From an uncultured Dialister sp. (GTDB lineage Bacteria; Bacillota; Negativicutes; Veillonellales; Dialisteraceae): a stretch of 42,352 bases of DNA. The translations under genes were made by a program, and so were the position numbers. Below, one piece after another: positions 30,919 through 38,750 of this stretch; the first letter of the stretch is position 1, and every line of letters starts with the position of its first letter. The notes beneath the pieces are model-generated. The model worked only from the letters and a program-made list of their open reading frames with translations, was not told where the DNA came from and made no database searches. The DNA lies in the NCBI GenBank assembly GCA_934216155.1, contig CAKQBK010000010.1, forward strand, positions 1-42,352, written 5' to 3'.

Positions 30919-30950
30919 GAGAAGTCACTTTTGTGGCTTCTCTTTTTATT
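30919..30950 (+). terminator. Rho-independent terminator
   Basis: GAGAAGTCAC (30919-30928) pairs with GTGGCTTCTC (30933-30942), one G-U pair, then TTTTTATTTT. Ends the permease-deaminase operon. Confidence 0.88.
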
Positions 30951-31785
30951 TTGGGTGACTGGTAGACTAGTGACTAGTGACTGGAAATAGTTGTCGGTCA
31001 CCTGAGGACTTTATGCACCTTGAGTAATCTGCAACTTCTAGAAAAACTATCTGTAAGAGCTATAATTTTTTACTTTTCATGTTCCGAAAACAGATCTTAT
31101 TTCTACTATATAGATGGAGAGGAAAAAAGAAATCTTTCCGGATGACTAAGCAAATGGATGAAAGTACAGGGGACTCAAACCTTAAGGACTGTATTTTCTG
31201 AAATAAGCTCAGTCAAAATTTAGGGTTTCTGATTTCCAATCCCAGCAAGGAAGCGGGCCCGCAGACAAGCTGAAATATAAATTACATAAGGGAGCATGGA
31301 AGCCTGATACACACCAATTTCTGATGTTCAGCCTGTGACGACCGAGCCTAGAGCTAGTATGTCTTTCGAGGTATATGAAAAGCGCTGCTGCCGATTCACG
31401 GGGGTCATCATTATGGAAAATAAGGCGACCATGCTTTTTTGTGATGCTCAAAATACAATGAGGAATTAGAACTTAGAAATGAGGGTAGTGGCACATCATT
31501 ATTTGATAGCGCCACTCTTTTATGTTTTCCAAAAAGAGGGTCACAAAATAGACCTTTCTTACGATACTAGTATTGGAAGGGAGAAAACACTTCCCGGAAA
31601 TCAAATCAAAGTTTATCTCAGATCTCTATCCTAGGCCACAGAGAGAAGAAATAGATGGTGAGGAGATGCAGTGATTTCTTCTTTCCCTTTTACAGGGGTT
31701 CTGCCCGGGAGGAATTTCTTGGAAAAGTGATATGCCTAATGTGATGGGCAGTAAGTGATAGTCACGAGTCCGCTTGTCACCATAA
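30951..31785. other. Long gap without a supported gene
   Basis: It starts with a D array (TGACTGGTAGACTAGTGACTAG, about 30955-30980, units of 7) and an A-family remnant (CACCTGAGGAC...CACCTTGAGTAATCTG, 31000-31035). From 31040 to 31450 I see no repeat family and no convincing gene; short open frames on the minus strand (31209-31451, 31626-31931) look random in composition. At 31459-31525 there is a decayed C element (GAGGAATTAGAACTTAGAAA, then GTGGCAC...GCGCCAC). Base composition is mixed, as in decayed or structural DNA. Confidence 0.6.
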
Positions 31786-31788
31786 ATT

Positions 31789-31976
31789 AAAAAAGACAGA
31801 AAAGCAAATCTGAAAAGGAAGGAACTCTCATCGCTCTGACGACTAGTTCTGGGCCACCTCTCTAGGAGTAAGGCAGTCCCTTTCGGGGGCCTACCTGAAA
31901 ATAGATGTTCTCGACCAGGCGCCTGATTCATTGGATGAGACTACTTCAGAAAAGGAGATGCTTTTCTGTCTTTTTT
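31789..31976. repeat. Perfect 18-bp inverted repeats bounding 188 bp
   Basis: AAAAAAGACAGAAAAGCA (31789-31806) and its exact complement (31959-31976). The interior includes GC-rich pieces such as GCAGTCCCTTTCGGGGGC. It could be a small mobile element or the two ends of a folded transcript. Confidence 0.7.
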
Positions 31977-31977
31977 T
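31947..31977 (+). terminator. Orphan rho-independent terminator
   Basis: CAGAAAAG (31947-31954), loop GAGATG, CTTTTCTG (31961-31968), then TCTTTTTTT. No protein gene lies upstream on this strand after the terminator at 30919, so it may end an unrecognised small RNA. Confidence 0.6.
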
Positions 31978-31991
31978 GCGTGATTACACTT

Positions 31992-32152
31992 GGGAAACAC
32001 TGATTTAATCATGGTTTGGAATTATTCTTGAATTTTTATTCAAAGTGAGGAAAGGAAATCCGAGAATAGCGAGCTATTTAAGGATTTTCTTGACGATGCT
32101 TTGGATAAAAATTCATATAATTTCAAACTCTTTGATTAAATCAGCGTTTCCC
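31992..32152. repeat. 161-bp near-palindrome in front of glnS
   Basis: The 19-bp ends GGGAAACACTGATTTAATC and GATTAAATCAGCGTTTCCC differ at one base. Inner parts also pair: TTTGGAATTAT with ATAATTTCAAA, GAATTTTTATTC with GGATAAAAATTC, AGGAAATCC with GGATTTTCT. It folds almost end to end and is unlike families A to H. Confidence 0.8.
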
Positions 32153-32182
32153 TTGATATTTCATTCTTCTTACCGATATCTT

Positions 32183-32211
32183 TTGAACCTTTCTCTTCAT
32201 TGTGATAAAAT
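32183..32211 (+). promoter_or_regulatory. Putative promoter of glnS
   Basis: TTGAAC (32183-32188), 17-bp spacer, TAAAAT (32206-32211). The leader would be about 100 nt and includes a D array (CTAATCCCTAGCGACCAATC and on, about 32271-32302) directly before the TGGAGGAA ribosome binding site. Confidence 0.6.
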
Positions 32212-32318
32212 AGAAATCAAAATACCTTACTATGGTGGTATTTAAAGAGAGGCGGTAGGGAGTCTATATTTCTAATCCCTAGCGACCAATCCCTAATCCC
32301 AAGAATGGAGGAACGTAA

Positions 32319-33992
32319 ATGGAAGAAAAGAGAGTAGCTTCCAATTTTATTGAAGCAGAAATCAATAAAGATATTGAAAACCACGTGTATGCCAATGACA
32401 GGGTCTTGACTCGTTTCCCGCCGGAACCGAATGGATACTTGCACATCGGTCATGTGAAGAGTATTTGCCTGAACTTTGGTATCGGCCAGAAGTATCATGG
32501 GGAGACCAATGTTCGTTTCGATGATACGAACCCGACCAAGGAAGATGTGGAATATGTAAATTCCATTCTTGACGATGTGAAGTGGCTGGGATTCAAGTGG
32601 AAGGAACCGGTGCACTATGCGTCGGATTATTTCCCGCAGCTCTACGAATTTGCATGCAAACTGATTCGCATGGGCCTGGCTTATGTGGATGACCAGTCCA
32701 GTGAAGAAATCAAAGCTACCCGCGGCGATTTGACCCATCCGGGCACCAATAGTCCTTACAGAAATCGTTCTGTGGAAGAAAACTTGAAGCTCTTCCAGGA
32801 AATGAAAGATGGCAAGTACGGTGATGGCGAAAAGGTGCTCCGTGCGAAAATCGACATGGCTTCTCCCAACATGGTTATGAGAGATCCGGTCATTTATCGT
32901 GTACTCCATGCGACCCATCACAGAACAGGGGACAAGTGGTGCATTTATCCGCTGTACGATTTTGCCCATCCGCTGTCTGATGCATTGGAAGGTATCACCC
33001 ATTCCATTTGTACCTTGGAATTTGCGGAAAGACGTCCTTTGTACAACTGGTGCCTCCAGGCTTTTGATGGCAAGGAAAAACCGAGACAGATTGAATTTGC
33101 CCGTCTCAATGTGACCACTATGATTACCAGTAAGAGAAAGCTTCGCAAAATGGTAGAAGCGGGCCTCGTTTCTGGTTGGGATGATCCCCGTATGCCAACT
33201 GTCAGCGGTATCCGTAGAAGAGGATACACCCCAGAATCTCTGCGCAAGTTCTGCGAAGAAGTGGGGGTCGCTAAGGCCGATAACCTGGTAGAAATCGCCC
33301 AGTTGGAACATTGCATCCGTGAAGACTTGAAAGTGAAAGCACCACGTATTATGACCGTCATTGACCCGATCAAAGTGGTACTGACCAACTATCCGGAAGG
33401 CAAAATCGAAGAAGTGACCATGGAAAATAACCCGGAAGATCCGTCTATGGGTGAACGCAAGGTTCCATTTGGTAGAAATATTTATATCGAAAAAGAAGAT
33501 TTCATGGAAGTGCCGGTGAAGAAATTCTTCCGTATGACCCCAGGCAAAGAAGTACGTCTCAAAGGAGCTTACATCGTGAAGTGCGATGACGTGGTGAAGG
33601 ATGAAGAAGGAAATATCCAGGAAATCCATTGTACCGTTGATTTCGATACCCGGAGCGGTACCCCAGGGGCAGACCGCAAGGTCAAGGGCACACTGCACTG
33701 GGTATGCGCTGACACCGCTGTGGATGTGGAAACTCGCCTCTATGATTACCTGATTCCACCGGATGATGTGGACGATGGCAGAGATTTCATGGAAAAGGTG
33801 AATACCAATTCTCTGGTAGTAATGCACTCCAAAGCAGAACCGGAAATTAAGAAACACCACGTAGGGGACCGTTTCCAGTTCCTTCGTAAAGGATTCTTCA
33901 TTATCGACCAGGATACCACCGAAGACCATATCGTATGTAACCGCATTGTAGGTCTCCGTGATAGCTGGGCGAAGATGCAAAAGAAAAATTAA
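32319..33992 (+). CDS. glnS: Glutaminyl-tRNA synthetase
   Basis: 557 residues, normal for bacterial GlnRS. It begins with the class I motif PPEPNGYLHIGHVKS (HIGH at residues 42-45) and has a KMSKS-type loop ITSKRKL (269-275). The C-terminal anticodon-binding beta-barrels (VKKFFRMTPGKEVRLKGAYIVKCDD) are of the Gln type rather than Glu type. It charges tRNA-Gln directly with glutamine and ATP in the cytosol. Many Firmicutes lack it and use mischarging plus GatCAB, so its presence fits a lineage that took it up by transfer. TGGAGGAA precedes the ATG. No T-box motif (TGGNACCGCG) was found upstream. Single-gene unit. Confidence 0.95.
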   Translation: MEEKRVASNFIEAEINKDIENHVYANDRVLTRFPPEPNGYLHIGHVKSICLNFGIGQKYHGETNVRFDDTNPTKEDVEYVNSILDDVKWLGFKWKEPVHYASDYFPQLYEFACKLIRMGLAYVDDQSSEEIKATRGDLTHPGTNSPYRNRSVEENLKLFQEMKDGKYGDGEKVLRAKIDMASPNMVMRDPVIYRVLHATHHRTGDKWCIYPLYDFAHPLSDALEGITHSICTLEFAERRPLYNWCLQAFDGKEKPRQIEFARLNVTTMITSKRKLRKMVEAGLVSGWDDPRMPTVSGIRRRGYTPESLRKFCEEVGVAKADNLVEIAQLEHCIREDLKVKAPRIMTVIDPIKVVLTNYPEGKIEEVTMENNPEDPSMGERKVPFGRNIYIEKEDFMEVPVKKFFRMTPGKEVRLKGAYIVKCDDVVKDEEGNIQEIHCTVDFDTRSGTPGADRKVKGTLHWVCADTAVDVETRLYDYLIPPDDVDDGRDFMEKVNTNSLVVMHSKAEPEIKKHHVGDRFQFLRKGFFIIDQDTTEDHIVCNRIVGLRDSWAKMQKKN

Positions 33993-33998
33993 AAGGGA

Positions 33999-34076
33999 GC
34001 TGGTGACGCGTGACTGGTGACTGGGGAAAAGATAACTTCCTAGTCACTAGTCTACCAGTCACTAGTCACCCATAAG
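33999..34076. repeat. D-family hairpin element between glnS and the next gene (copy D8)
   Basis: Left units GGTGACG, CGTGACT, GGTGACT, GG; right units CCTAGTC, ACTAGTC, TACCAGTC, ACTAGTC, ACC. It folds into one hairpin and ends about 10 bp before the next start codon, so it is part of that gene's leader if the genes are co-transcribed. Confidence 0.75.
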
Positions 34077-34085
34077 AGGCAAAGT

Positions 34086-34772
34086 ATGACATATAAATGG
34101 ATGGCGGCCGCTGCTGTGTCGTTGCTGCTTTTGTGTCCTTTTTCGTCACAGGCGGCGCAGAATACGCTGAATCTGCCGGGCATTGGCAAAATGACGGTGC
34201 CCCAGCGTATTACCTTTGAAAAAGGGCAGCAGGAAGCGATTCCTTTCATGGCCGATGGGGGAATCAAGAAGTTCTTTACCCATAAAGGACTCACCGATGG
34301 CACCTACTATACCATGACCTATAGCAATCCACCGGATTATACCTATGGCTGGGCCATGTCTCATAAGTTGGGAATTCCTTTCCTGTTTTCTATCGGGGAA
34401 ATCAAGCACAAAGACGATTCTCCGGAAGAGAAATTGGACCTCTATGCGAACTATTTGAACCAGAAACTCATAGAAGCCGGGGCCACCTTTGAAGGGGACA
34501 CGCCGCTGGTGAAGAACAAGGACAAGAAACATCCTCGCTGGGAAGGTTCCTTCGTACTGAAAACCAAAGAACAGAACATCACCTATCGAGAAGCCTACCA
34601 GGTGATTCTCCAGTGTGATGGCTATTTCACTACCCTTGGGGTGATTCAAACCGATGCAGACCAGAAAGAAGTCACCGCTGCGGTAGAAAAAATGGTACAA
34701 AAACGGAAATTGCCCGAAAAGGCCAAACTTCTGGATTTGGCTAAACGGGGTACATCACTGACGGAATACTAA
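34086..34772 (+). CDS. Exported protein of unknown function
   Basis: 228 residues. A clear signal peptide (about 1-23, MAAAAVSLLLLCPFSSQAAQ) with an AxA-like cleavage site and no lipobox, so it is a soluble periplasmic or secreted protein. The mature part is mixed alpha/beta with no Cys except one near residue 179; notable stretches are LPGIGKMTVPQRITFEKGQQ and PPDYTYGWAMSHKLGIPFLF, with a Lys-rich segment KNKDKKHP. I do not recognise the family. AAGAGG precedes the ATG. It lies 93 bp after glnS without a clear terminator between, apart from D8. Composition and codon use fit the neighbours. Confidence 0.75.
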   Translation: MTYKWMAAAAVSLLLLCPFSSQAAQNTLNLPGIGKMTVPQRITFEKGQQEAIPFMADGGIKKFFTHKGLTDGTYYTMTYSNPPDYTYGWAMSHKLGIPFLFSIGEIKHKDDSPEEKLDLYANYLNQKLIEAGATFEGDTPLVKNKDKKHPRWEGSFVLKTKEQNITYREAYQVILQCDGYFTTLGVIQTDADQKEVTAAVEKMVQKRKLPEKAKLLDLAKRGTSLTEY

Positions 34773-34774
34773 AA

Positions 34775-35193
34775 GGCAGTGAGAAGTGAGTAGTGAGAAG
34801 TTAGAAATGGGGATAGTTGTGCTGCTATGTTTTGAGTAACATGGGGATTCAAATCGCTGGTGCAGCCCCCTCTGCCTTCGGCATCTCCCCCAATGGGTAA
34901 TGCTGTTAAGTTAAGAATTTGCGTTAGTAGGTATGATTCCGCTAGTAGTAACAAGTTGCTCAAGTTTCTAAGGGTTCTCAGGTTGCTCAGGTTCTCCGAA
35001 TGTGCCCATAGACGCTAGCGTCATTAGCTCATTCGAGAAACGTGAGAAACCTCAGTATCCTGAGAAACCTGAGCAACCTTTGCATCAGCAGAAATCATTG
35101 CATATCTCGCTTAACTTAACAGCATTGCCCCAATGGGGGCGATCTATAAGGTGTAAACTTACTTAGGCGGCGCATAAAATTTATAGAGCGCCG
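34775..35193. repeat. C-family composite carrying an A-family insertion (copy C8)
   Basis: The left part has GTGAGAAGTGAGTAGTGAGA units (34777-34805) followed by GCTGGTGCAGCCCCCTCTGC. After A12 comes the hairpin GGCGGCGC...GCGCCGC (35167-35193). The same middle segment GGTGCAGCCCC...TCTCCCCC precedes A7 and A13. Confidence 0.65.
34898..35127. mobile_element. A-family MITE-like element, 230 bp, with 10-bp target duplication (copy A12)
   Basis: Perfect 17-bp terminal inverted repeats AATGCTGTTAAGTTAAG (34899-34915) and CTTAACTTAACAGCATT (35110-35126). Direct repeats CCCCAATGGG at 34888-34897 and 35128-35137. 9-mer arms and the GACGCTAGCGTC core as in A7. Confidence 0.92.
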
Positions 35194-35201
35194 CTATATA
35201 T

Positions 35202-35384
35202 AAGGTTATTATTGTACAGATTCATGCTTAGTAACAAAGGGATGATTTAACCTGTGTCGGGTTAGAAAGGTTATGAAAGGTTATGTGAAAATGGTATTTC
35301 CATAACCTTTTATAACCCTTTTAACCTTGATGATGGCGATGGCAGAAAATATTTTGCAGGAGAAATCAGCAGAATTATAACCTT
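35202..35384. repeat. B-family palindromic element, 183 bp (copy B8)
   Basis: Ends AAGGTTATTATTGTACAGAT (35202-35221) and ATCAGCAGAATTATAACCTT (35365-35384). The centre AAAGGTTATGAAAGGTTATG pairs with CATAACCTTTTATAACCCTT. Confidence 0.8.
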
Positions 35385-35452
35385 TATTAAAAGGTGAGGC
35401 TTTCAAATGATGTGCATCCTTTCATCATTCCGTAGTGCTTTTTAATTTCCAT

Positions 35453-35481
35453 TTGACAACACCCTAGTAAACCAGTAAGAT
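35453..35481 (+). promoter_or_regulatory. Strong promoter of the first flavodoxin gene
   Basis: Consensus TTGACA (35453-35458), 17-bp spacer, TAAGAT (35476-35481). The leader is about 45 nt with AGGAGGAA before the ATG at 35535. Together with its AGGAGG site it implies high expression. Confidence 0.8.
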
Positions 35482-35534
35482 AGAAGAGTAATCACAATCC
35501 AAATTTCATTTGGTATTGATAGGAGGAATTTACA

Positions 35535-35963
35535 ATGGCAAAAGTAGCAATCGTATATTGGTCCGGTTCCGGTAACACTGAAGCTATGGCTCAGGCAGTT
35601 GAAGAAGGTGCAAAGGCAGCAGGCGCTGAAACCACCCTTTCTTTCGTTAGCGACACCACTGCCGCTGATGTAGCAGCATTCGACCACATCGTTCTCGGCT
35701 GCCCAGCAATGGGTAACGAAGAACTGGAAGAATACGAATTCGAACCATTCTTCGCAGAACTGCTCCCACAGCTGAAAGGCAAAGTAGTTGGCATTTTCGG
35801 TTCCTACGCTTGGAACCAGGGCGACTGGATTGAAAACTGGAAACAGCGTTTCGACGACGAAGGCGTTGCTCTCGTAGCTGATCCGGTTAAAGCATACAGC
35901 TATCCAGATGACGAAGCTCTCGAAGCTTGCAAAAAACTGGGCGAAACCGTAGCTAAAGCGTAA
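35535..35963 (+). CDS. Short-chain flavodoxin
   Basis: 142 residues. Phosphate loop WSGSGNTEAMA (residues 9-19) binds FMN phosphate; the isoalloxazine-binding loops are GCPAMGNEELEEYEFEPFF and GSYAWNQGDWIENW with stacking aromatics. The sequence is close to the classical Megasphaera elsdenii flavodoxin (GCPAMGSEELED, GSYGWGSGEW). It carries electrons at low potential in the cytosol, replacing ferredoxin under iron limitation. It has its own consensus promoter, an AGGAGG site and a terminator, which suggests strong, separate expression. A diverged second copy lies 0.5 kb downstream. Very acidic, as usual. Confidence 0.95.
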   Translation: MAKVAIVYWSGSGNTEAMAQAVEEGAKAAGAETTLSFVSDTTAADVAAFDHIVLGCPAMGNEELEEYEFEPFFAELLPQLKGKVVGIFGSYAWNQGDWIENWKQRFDDEGVALVADPVKAYSYPDDEALEACKKLGETVAKA

Positions 35964-35971
35964 TGTACTAT

Positions 35972-36003
35972 AAAAAAGAGCGTTCATGGGACGCTCTTTT
36001 TTT
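35972..36003 (+). terminator. Rho-independent terminator
   Basis: A perfect 12-bp stem AAAAAAGAGCGT (35972-35983) with ACGCTCTTTTTT (35991-36002), 8 bp after the flavodoxin stop. Confidence 0.92.
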
Positions 36004-36053
36004 GTAGGTGCTATGTAGATGCTATGAGATTTTTGTCATCGGTAGATGCAAAA

Positions 36054-36426
36054 TAGTGAGGAGTGAGGAATTAGGAGTGAGGAGTGGTGGAAGGGGCGCA
36101 CAAAATTTGGAAGCGCCCCAATACCCATTTTTATATAGTGGGTGGTTATTGATTCATCACTAGCGTGTTGCCCCTTGGAGAAGGGGCGGCGAAGCCGGGG
36201 ATAGAGTGGCCCGAAGGGACACAATTAGCAATACCGGATGATGGCTCGTTGTTTTATAAACCTACAAAATGTTTTATACCGCTAGGAGCGTCTATCCCCC
36301 TTGTATTCCCTCTTCTCCAAGGGGGGACGTGACTTACCACTTATTCAACAATTATTTTTTTGCGGCGCTTTATAAATTGTGCGCCGCTACCTTCACTCCT
36401 CACTCCTAATTCTTCACTCCTCACTA
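36054..36426. repeat. C-family element interrupted by an F-family insertion (copy C9)
   Basis: Left arm AGTGAGGAGTGAGGAATTAG with hairpin GGGGCGC...GCGCCCC (36094-36119). Right half with GCGGCGC...GCGCCGC (36362-36387) and CACTCCT, CACTCCT, AATTCTT, CACTCCT, CACTA. Element F2 lies in the middle, so F2 is younger. Confidence 0.8.
36168..36328. repeat. F-family palindromic element (copy F2)
   Basis: TTGCCCCTTGGAGAAGGGGC...GGGGATAGA is matched by TCTATCCCCC...CTTCTCCAAGGGG. The centre is A/T rich and unpaired. Confidence 0.7.
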
Positions 36427-36478
36427 TTAAGAAAAGTTTACATGCTAGTGATGGTAGTGGTCACATAGGAGAAAAAGT

Positions 36479-36913
36479 ATGGGAGAAAAAATCGCTATTA
36501 TATATTATTCTGCTACAGGAAATACGGAAGCCATGGCGGAAGCGGTAGCTGTGGGGGCGAAGAAAGCGGGCGCGGAAGTGCTCCTGGCCCCTGTTTCCGA
36601 TGTGGACCCTGTAGAAATAGGAAATACCTATCATCATATCATTTTGGGCTGCTCTGCCTGGGGCGTAGAGGTAATCGAAGAAGCCCAGATGCGTCCTTTC
36701 TGCGATAAAATCAAACCGTATTTGAAGGGAAAAATCATGGGCATCTTTGGCTCTTGCGGTTGGAGCCGCGGCGCCTGGCTCAATTCCTGGTACAACGAAC
36801 TCCACTTCGCCGGTGCCCAATTCCCGGCTCATCCGCTCTTGGTCTATGGCTATCCCGATGAGACAGCGCTTAAAAACTGTGAAGACTTGGGAGAGGCAGT
36901 GGCGAAAGCTTAA
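36479..36913 (+). CDS. Second, diverged short-chain flavodoxin
   Basis: 144 residues. The phosphate loop is YSATGNTEAMA (residues 10-20). The flavin loops are GCSAWGVEVIEEAQMRPFC and GSCGWSRGAWLNSW, so the first loop carries Trp where the other flavodoxin has Met, and a Cys replaces Tyr before the second. These changes near the flavin should shift its potential, so the two copies may serve different partners. It is less acidic than the first copy. AGGAG precedes the ATG. No clear promoter was found; the gene follows element C9. Paralogue by duplication or transfer; function as an electron carrier is family knowledge. Confidence 0.9.
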   Translation: MGEKIAIIYYSATGNTEAMAEAVAVGAKKAGAEVLLAPVSDVDPVEIGNTYHHIILGCSAWGVEVIEEAQMRPFCDKIKPYLKGKIMGIFGSCGWSRGAWLNSWYNELHFAGAQFPAHPLLVYGYPDETALKNCEDLGEAVAKA

Positions 36914-36915
36914 AA

Positions 36916-37030
36916 GCAGTTAGAAGTGAGAAGTTAGAAGTGAGAAATGGGGATAGTTGTACGGCTATGTTTTGAGTAACATTGGTATTCAAATCGTTGG
37001 TGCAGCCCCCTCTGCCTTTGGCATCTCCCC
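36916..37030. repeat. C-family left part with G/C-run segment (copy C10)
   Basis: AGTTAGAAGTGAGAAGTTAG units, then GGTGCAGCCCCCTCTGCCTT (from about 36999) and TCTCCCCC leading into A13, the same arrangement as C8/A12. Confidence 0.65.
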
Positions 37031-37037
37031 CGATGGG

Positions 37038-37266
37038 CAATGCTGTTAAGTTAAGGATTTGCGTTAGTAGACATGACTCCGCTAGTGGTGACAGGCTCCA
37101 AAGTTGCTAAGGTTTCTCAGGCTGCTCAGGTTCTCCGAATGTGCCGGTAGACGCTAGCGTCATTAGCTCATTCGAGAAACGTGAGAAACCTCAGTGTCCT
37201 GAGAATCCTGAGTAACCTTTGCATCAATAAAAATCATCGCCTATTTTGCTTAACTTAATAGCATGG
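37038..37266. mobile_element. A-family MITE-like element, 229 bp (copy A13)
   Basis: The left terminal repeat AATGCTGTTAAGTTAAG (37039-37055) is preceded by CCCCGATGGG (37028-37037). The right terminal repeat is CTTAACTTAATAGCATG (37249-37265). The right flank does not repeat CCCCGATGGG, so one side was rearranged after insertion. Its sequence is nearly the same as A7, including the left flank, so the two loci may have recombined or been copied together. Confidence 0.85.
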
Positions 37267-37318
37267 CGCTAGAGTGGACGCCTATAGGGATAGTGACATG
37301 TGAGATGCTTTGTAAGTG

Positions 37319-37500
37319 GGGGCTATCCCCTGGAACGTTTCGCTACGCTTACGTTCTGTCCCCTTCCAGAGGAAGGGGATAATAACTGCTGATAATGCTA
37401 GTGCTTTTAGCGATGATTAGCACATGTGAGGAACCTGAGAAACTTGAGAACCCTTAGCAACTTGAGAAACCTGTAAGCAGTAGCGAATTTTCACTCACAG
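37319..37500. repeat. F-family half (F3) and A-family half (A14)
   Basis: GGGCTATCCCC...ACGTTTCGCTACGCTTACGT...CCCCTTCCAGAGGAAGGGGA (37319-37384) is the right half of an F element like F1. It is followed by AATGCTAG... and 9-mers GAGGAACCT, GAGAAACTT, GAGAACCCTT, AGCAACTT, GAGAAACCT (37428-37473), a decayed A half. Confidence 0.65.
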
Positions 37501-37537
37501 TCTCTTATTATTTTATGAACATACAATGAGGTAAATT

Positions 37538-38707
37538 ATGGATTGGAATTCTAAATTTGCAACGGATGTGAAAGAGGTTTCTTTTTCCGGCATCCGTAAG
37601 TTTTTTGACTTAGCCAGCACCATGAAAGATGTGGTATCCCTGGGGGTAGGGGAACCGGATTATGCCGCACCGGATAAGGTGATTGATGCTTGTATTGCCA
37701 GCCTGAAGCGGAAGGAAACGTCCTACACATCCAACTGGGGCATTCTGGAACTGCGCCAGGAAATCGCGAAATTGTTCAAAAAGAGATACGACTTGGACTA
37801 TGATCCAAACGATGAAGTGATGGTCACTGTCGGGGTGTCTGAAGCCATCGGTATCATCATGACCACTTTCCTGAACCCCGGTGATGAAGTGCTCATTCCG
37901 GACCCGGCGTACCTGGCGTATCCGGCTTGCGTATCCATTGCCCATGGCAAACCGGTGTTGGTTCCGACCTATGCGGACAATGAATTTAAACTGACCGTAG
38001 AGGAATTAGAAAAGAAAGTGACACCGAAGACGAAGGCTCTTCTTATTGGCTATCCGAACAACCCGACCGGTACTGTCATGGATAGACAGTCTTTGGAAGA
38101 GATTGCTGCTTTTGCCAAGAAACATGATTTGATTGTCATCGCCGACGAAATTTATTGCGATCTCACCTATGAAGGACAGCACACCTGCTTTGCTTCCTTG
38201 CCAGGTATGAGAGAAAGAACCTTGGTGATGAATGGATTCTCCAAATCCTACGCCATGACCGGTATGCGTATTGGCTATATTTGCGCTCCTAGAGAAGCAC
38301 TGGAAGAAATTTACAAAGTACACCAGTACGAAATTCTCTGCGCGTCCACCACCAGCCAGTACGGGGCTCTGGAAGCACTCCGCTCCTGCGATGATGATGT
38401 GAAAGCCATGTATGATGAATACGCAGCCCGCCGGGAAATGATTTATCAGGGCCTGGTGGACATGGGACTTCCAGTGTTCAAGCCGAAGGGAGCTTTCTAT
38501 ATTTTCCCAGACATCAGCTGCACTGGCATGGATGACGAAGAATTCTGCGACCGCCTGCTGAAAGAAGAAAAAGTCGGCGTCGTACCAGGCACCTGCTTTG
38601 GCCCGCAGGGAAAGAACCACGTCCGTATTTCCTACGCTGCCAGCCGTGAAAACATCGCTGAAGCACTGAAACGGATGGGACGATTCGTGGCGAAGTATCG
38701 GAAATAA
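37538..38707 (+). CDS. PLP-dependent aminotransferase, class I/II
   Basis: 389 residues, fold-type I. The PLP Lys is Lys236 in NGFSKSYAMTGMRIGYI; other motifs are GVGEPDYAAPDKV near the N-terminus, YPNNPTGTV, ADEIYCDLTYEG (Asp and Tyr contacting PLP) and HVRISYAAS, whose Arg binds the substrate carboxylate. It resembles the PatA/aromatic and aspartate aminotransferase Igamma group, moving amino groups between an amino acid and 2-oxoglutarate or pyruvate. ATGAGG precedes the ATG. No biosynthetic neighbours, so the specific amino acid is unknown. Single gene; element B9 follows. Confidence 0.92.
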   Translation: MDWNSKFATDVKEVSFSGIRKFFDLASTMKDVVSLGVGEPDYAAPDKVIDACIASLKRKETSYTSNWGILELRQEIAKLFKKRYDLDYDPNDEVMVTVGVSEAIGIIMTTFLNPGDEVLIPDPAYLAYPACVSIAHGKPVLVPTYADNEFKLTVEELEKKVTPKTKALLIGYPNNPTGTVMDRQSLEEIAAFAKKHDLIVIADEIYCDLTYEGQHTCFASLPGMRERTLVMNGFSKSYAMTGMRIGYICAPREALEEIYKVHQYEILCASTTSQYGALEALRSCDDDVKAMYDEYAARREMIYQGLVDMGLPVFKPKGAFYIFPDISCTGMDDEEFCDRLLKEEKVGVVPGTCFGPQGKNHVRISYAASRENIAEALKRMGRFVAKYRK

Positions 38708-38750
38708 GAGACTCTCGTATTTTTTCATCTGTTACAATTAGCGACATGGT

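Noticed and set aside
29109..31001. 630-residue open frame on the minus strand over the AdeC-like gene
   Set aside because: No recognisable motif, low-complexity Phe/His/Gly composition, and it runs through the real terminator at 30919. Antisense shadow.
30955..31035. Full A-family element after the deaminase operon
   Set aside because: Only two or three weak 9-mers remain and no terminal repeats; listed only as a remnant within the gap.
31209..31451. 80-residue minus-strand open frame
   Set aside because: No recognisable family or coding-like composition; it sits in a gap that looks decayed.
31626..31931. 101-residue minus-strand open frame
   Set aside because: No ribosome binding site of note, atypical composition, and it overlaps the inverted-repeat block. 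Probably not coding.
31040..32318. T-box leader for glnS
   Set aside because: No TGGNACCGCG anti-terminator motif and no AGGGTGG-like bulge found in the gap.
32217..33980. 587-residue open frame on the minus strand over glnS
   Set aside because: Antisense to a clear glutaminyl-tRNA synthetase and starting from its 3' end; no family features.
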